Origin: Acidobacteriota bacterium
GTDB taxonomy: Bacteria; Acidobacteriota; Terriglobia; Acidiferrales; UBA7541
Direction of reading: 5' to 3'
DNA length: 64,000 nucleotides
Assembly (NCBI GenBank): GCA_013289955.1
Contig: JABCYZ010000008.1
Location: forward strand, 118,471-182,470
Below are positions 62,880 to 64,000 of this stretch, piece after piece; within the stretch, counting starts at the first letter, position 1, and the number at the start of each line of letters is the position of its first letter. A program made the position numbers and the translations under genes. The notes beneath the pieces were generated by a model. It searched no databases. It saw only the letters and a list, made by a program, of their open reading frames with translations, and had not been told where the DNA came from.

Positions 62880-63212
62880 CTAAACCGTGCTCGATGCTAC
62901 GCATTTGAATTTGAGATTACCGTCGGCCGGAAAAAATAGATCCCGCCGAAGCCGAGCAGGCAATGGCAAAGGAATATCCGAAAAGCCCCGTGGCCCCAAT
63001 CCACAAGTTCAAAGAAGAAATGACCAACAGGCGGCCTCCATCTCCGAGCGTGCATCGCCAACCAGGAGGAATAATTCGGTGAGAACAGCCTCTGAGGTTA
63101 GCAAGGGAAGGCGTAGTTGATGGAATGCGTCGACGCAGGAATCGTGCCATCAATCAGTTCTGTCCAGCAACGCAAGAATCGCTCCAGTATCGATGAGCGC
63201 ATTAGCGGTCAT
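62880..63212 (-). pseudogene. Truncated VapC-like PIN toxin with in-frame stop
   Basis: Starts MTANALIDTGAILALLDRTD (ATG 63212), the first strand of a PIN domain with its catalytic Asp, then a TGA at 63150-63152. The same frame continues WHDSCVDAFHQLRLPLLTSE and AVLTELFLLVGD, typical PIN sequence, up to a second TGA at 63009-63011. After that the rest of the domain (the later catalytic acids) is not recognisable. The first stop fits a single CGA-to-TGA change (Arg). It overlaps the antitoxin stop by 11 bases. Confidence 0.78.
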
Positions 63213-63483
63213 CGCGCCGCCTGAGGCGCCTGCGGGCTGCTTCACGTGCTGTTTCGGCGCGCCGGGGATTGATGCCTGCGAGTACGCCGAGGCAACGCGT
63301 CGCAGCGGTGTGAAGTTTCCGCTGCGCATGGTCATCTGGAGCGTCCGCATTGGTCTTCTTCAGCCAATCGCGGACGGCCGTTTCGAGGACGGAAGATACC
63401 GACACTTTCCGGTGATGAGCCTCCCGCTCCAGGTCCGACTTAAGCTCTTCAGACAAACGCCAGCTGTATACTTCCGTCTTCAT
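63202..63483 (-). CDS. VapB-like ribbon-helix-helix antitoxin
   Basis: A 93-residue protein starting MKTEVYSWRLSEELKSDLER, the ribbon and first helix of an RHH domain, with a basic C-terminal tail (AREAARRRLRRRDDR). It is intact although the partner toxin is not. The frame can be read from 63510, but the ATG at 63483 is where the domain begins. A direct repeat lies upstream (63488-63526). Confidence 0.78.
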   Translation of the reverse strand: MKTEVYSWRLSEELKSDLEREAHHRKVSVSSVLETAVRDWLKKTNADAPDDHAQRKLHTAATRCLGVLAGINPRRAETAREAARRRLRRRDDR

Positions 63484-63843
63484 GCACCACATTGTAGTGC
63501 AGCGTTGCAATCACATTGCAATGCAATTTCATAAATGCTGATTAACTGTCCGGCATCCGAGGAATCTGCATTGGCAGATCGTTTATTGTGGCTCCGGCAT
63601 TCCACGCTCTAATCGTCGATGGTATTCGGTGCTATCGAAGTGGCCCTGCGAAGTGGCGGTGGAGGTATGCGTGCAGGTTTTAAGATGCCTTCAAAGGAGT
63701 CTCAACATTGATATTTCCACTGCTATCCCGACGTTAAGCTCCCAGAACCTCAAAAGATGGTGTGATTGCAAGGTTGTGAATGGACTTGTCCCCAATTTTG
63801 AGACAAGCAGTTAAGAGACAATACTCAGCGAATGGAGGAAAGC
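63484..63843. other. Gene-free stretch between the vapBC remnant and the IS3 element
   Basis: Besides the operator repeat (63488-63526) and the probable IS end near 63780, no gene, RNA or repeat was recognised. Confidence 0.5.
63488..63526. promoter_or_regulatory. Direct-repeat operator candidate for the vapBC operon
   Basis: CACATTGTAGTGCAG (63488-63502) and CACATTGCAATGCAA (63512-63526) match at 12 of 15 bases and lie just upstream of the antitoxin start. Confidence 0.5.
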
Positions 63844-64000
63844 ATGGGGTTGTCTCGAAGGAAGTTCACGCGGGAGTTCAAGTTGGCGGCGTTGGAGCGA
63901 ATCGAGCGCGGTGAATCCTTGGCAGCGGTGGCGCGCGCTTTGGAAATCCATCCGAACTTGCTGCAGCGGTGGCGGCAGGAGTTTCACACTTCGCCGGGCC
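63780..64000 (+). mobile_element. IS3-family insertion sequence, left end (element continues outside window)
   Basis: A probable terminal inverted repeat, TGGACTTGTCCCCAATTTTG near 63781, is followed after about 45 bases by an IS3-family orfA. The right end is outside the window, so the exact boundary and target duplication cannot be checked. Confidence 0.6.
63844..64000 (+). CDS. IS3-family transposase OrfA, 5' part
   Basis: Starts at ATG 63844 after GGAGGAAAGC and runs off the window (52 codons). MGLSRRKFTREFKLAALERI and AVARALEIHPNLLQRWRQEF form the HTH_Tnp_1 DNA-binding helix-turn-helix of IS3/IS911-type OrfA proteins, which bind the element ends; the catalytic OrfB lies beyond the window. 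Confidence 0.85.
   Translation, partial: MGLSRRKFTREFKLAALERIERGESLAAVARALEIHPNLLQRWRQEFHTSPG

Overview
This window looks like a chromosomal segment of a soil-type Acidobacteriota (Terriglobia/Koribacter-like), judged from gene content rather than a marker gene. The signs are a very large Oar-type TonB-dependent receptor with an N-terminal carboxypeptidase-regulatory domain, a stand-alone duplicated MacB/FtsX permease (ADOP type), three secreted S9 peptidases, a sortilin-like BNR propeller, many Tat-type signal peptides, frequent GTG/TTG starts and a moderately high GC content. I saw no rRNA, tRNA or CRISPR array.

Layout. 0-8.4 kb: the 5' part of an exported cell-wall amidase, an LTXXQ/Spy-like periplasmic protein, a BNR propeller, an APC permease and an S9 peptidase. 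8.4-12.6 kb: a sugar-oxidation cluster (cupin, sugar isomerase/epimerase, Tat-type small subunit and GMC flavoprotein) resembling 3-keto-sugar pathways. 12.7-31.8 kb: mostly exported hydrolases (M28, two more S9 enzymes, a phosphoesterase, an aspartoacylase-like enzyme, a serine hydrolase), the ADOP permease, an intact RelBE-like toxin-antitoxin pair, PilZ, EVE and NHL proteins, and the TonB receptor. 31.9-41 kb: a decayed PIN toxin, an exported peroxiredoxin, a PagL-like barrel, a CsoR/RcnR-type metal sensor with its operator beside a heavy-metal RND efflux pair, a KDPG aldolase and an OprB-like porin.

The centrepiece is 41.1-52.4 kb, all on the minus strand: boxR - boxC - boxB - amidohydrolase - hcrC - hcrA - hcrB, with an aryl-CoA ligase upstream. 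It joins the oxygen-dependent benzoyl-CoA epoxidation (box) pathway to 4-hydroxybenzoyl-CoA reductase, a dehydroxylase best known from anaerobes. The predicted flow is 4-hydroxybenzoate -> 4-hydroxybenzoyl-CoA -> benzoyl-CoA (Hcr) -> 2,3-epoxide (BoxB) -> ring opening (BoxC), controlled by an HTH/shikimate-kinase-like sensor. boxA and boxD are not in the window, and the amidohydrolase has no known role in either pathway.

52.7-62.7 kb: a TPR protein, a ferritin-like protein, YtxH and glycine-zipper stress proteins, NagB, a small outer-membrane barrel, a cytidylate-kinase-like protein and a translationally coupled TolC-HlyD-DHA2 efflux operon. 62.9-64 kb is a degrading accessory edge: an intact VapB-like antitoxin with a nonsense-mutated, truncated PIN toxin, then the left end of an IS3-family element running off the window.
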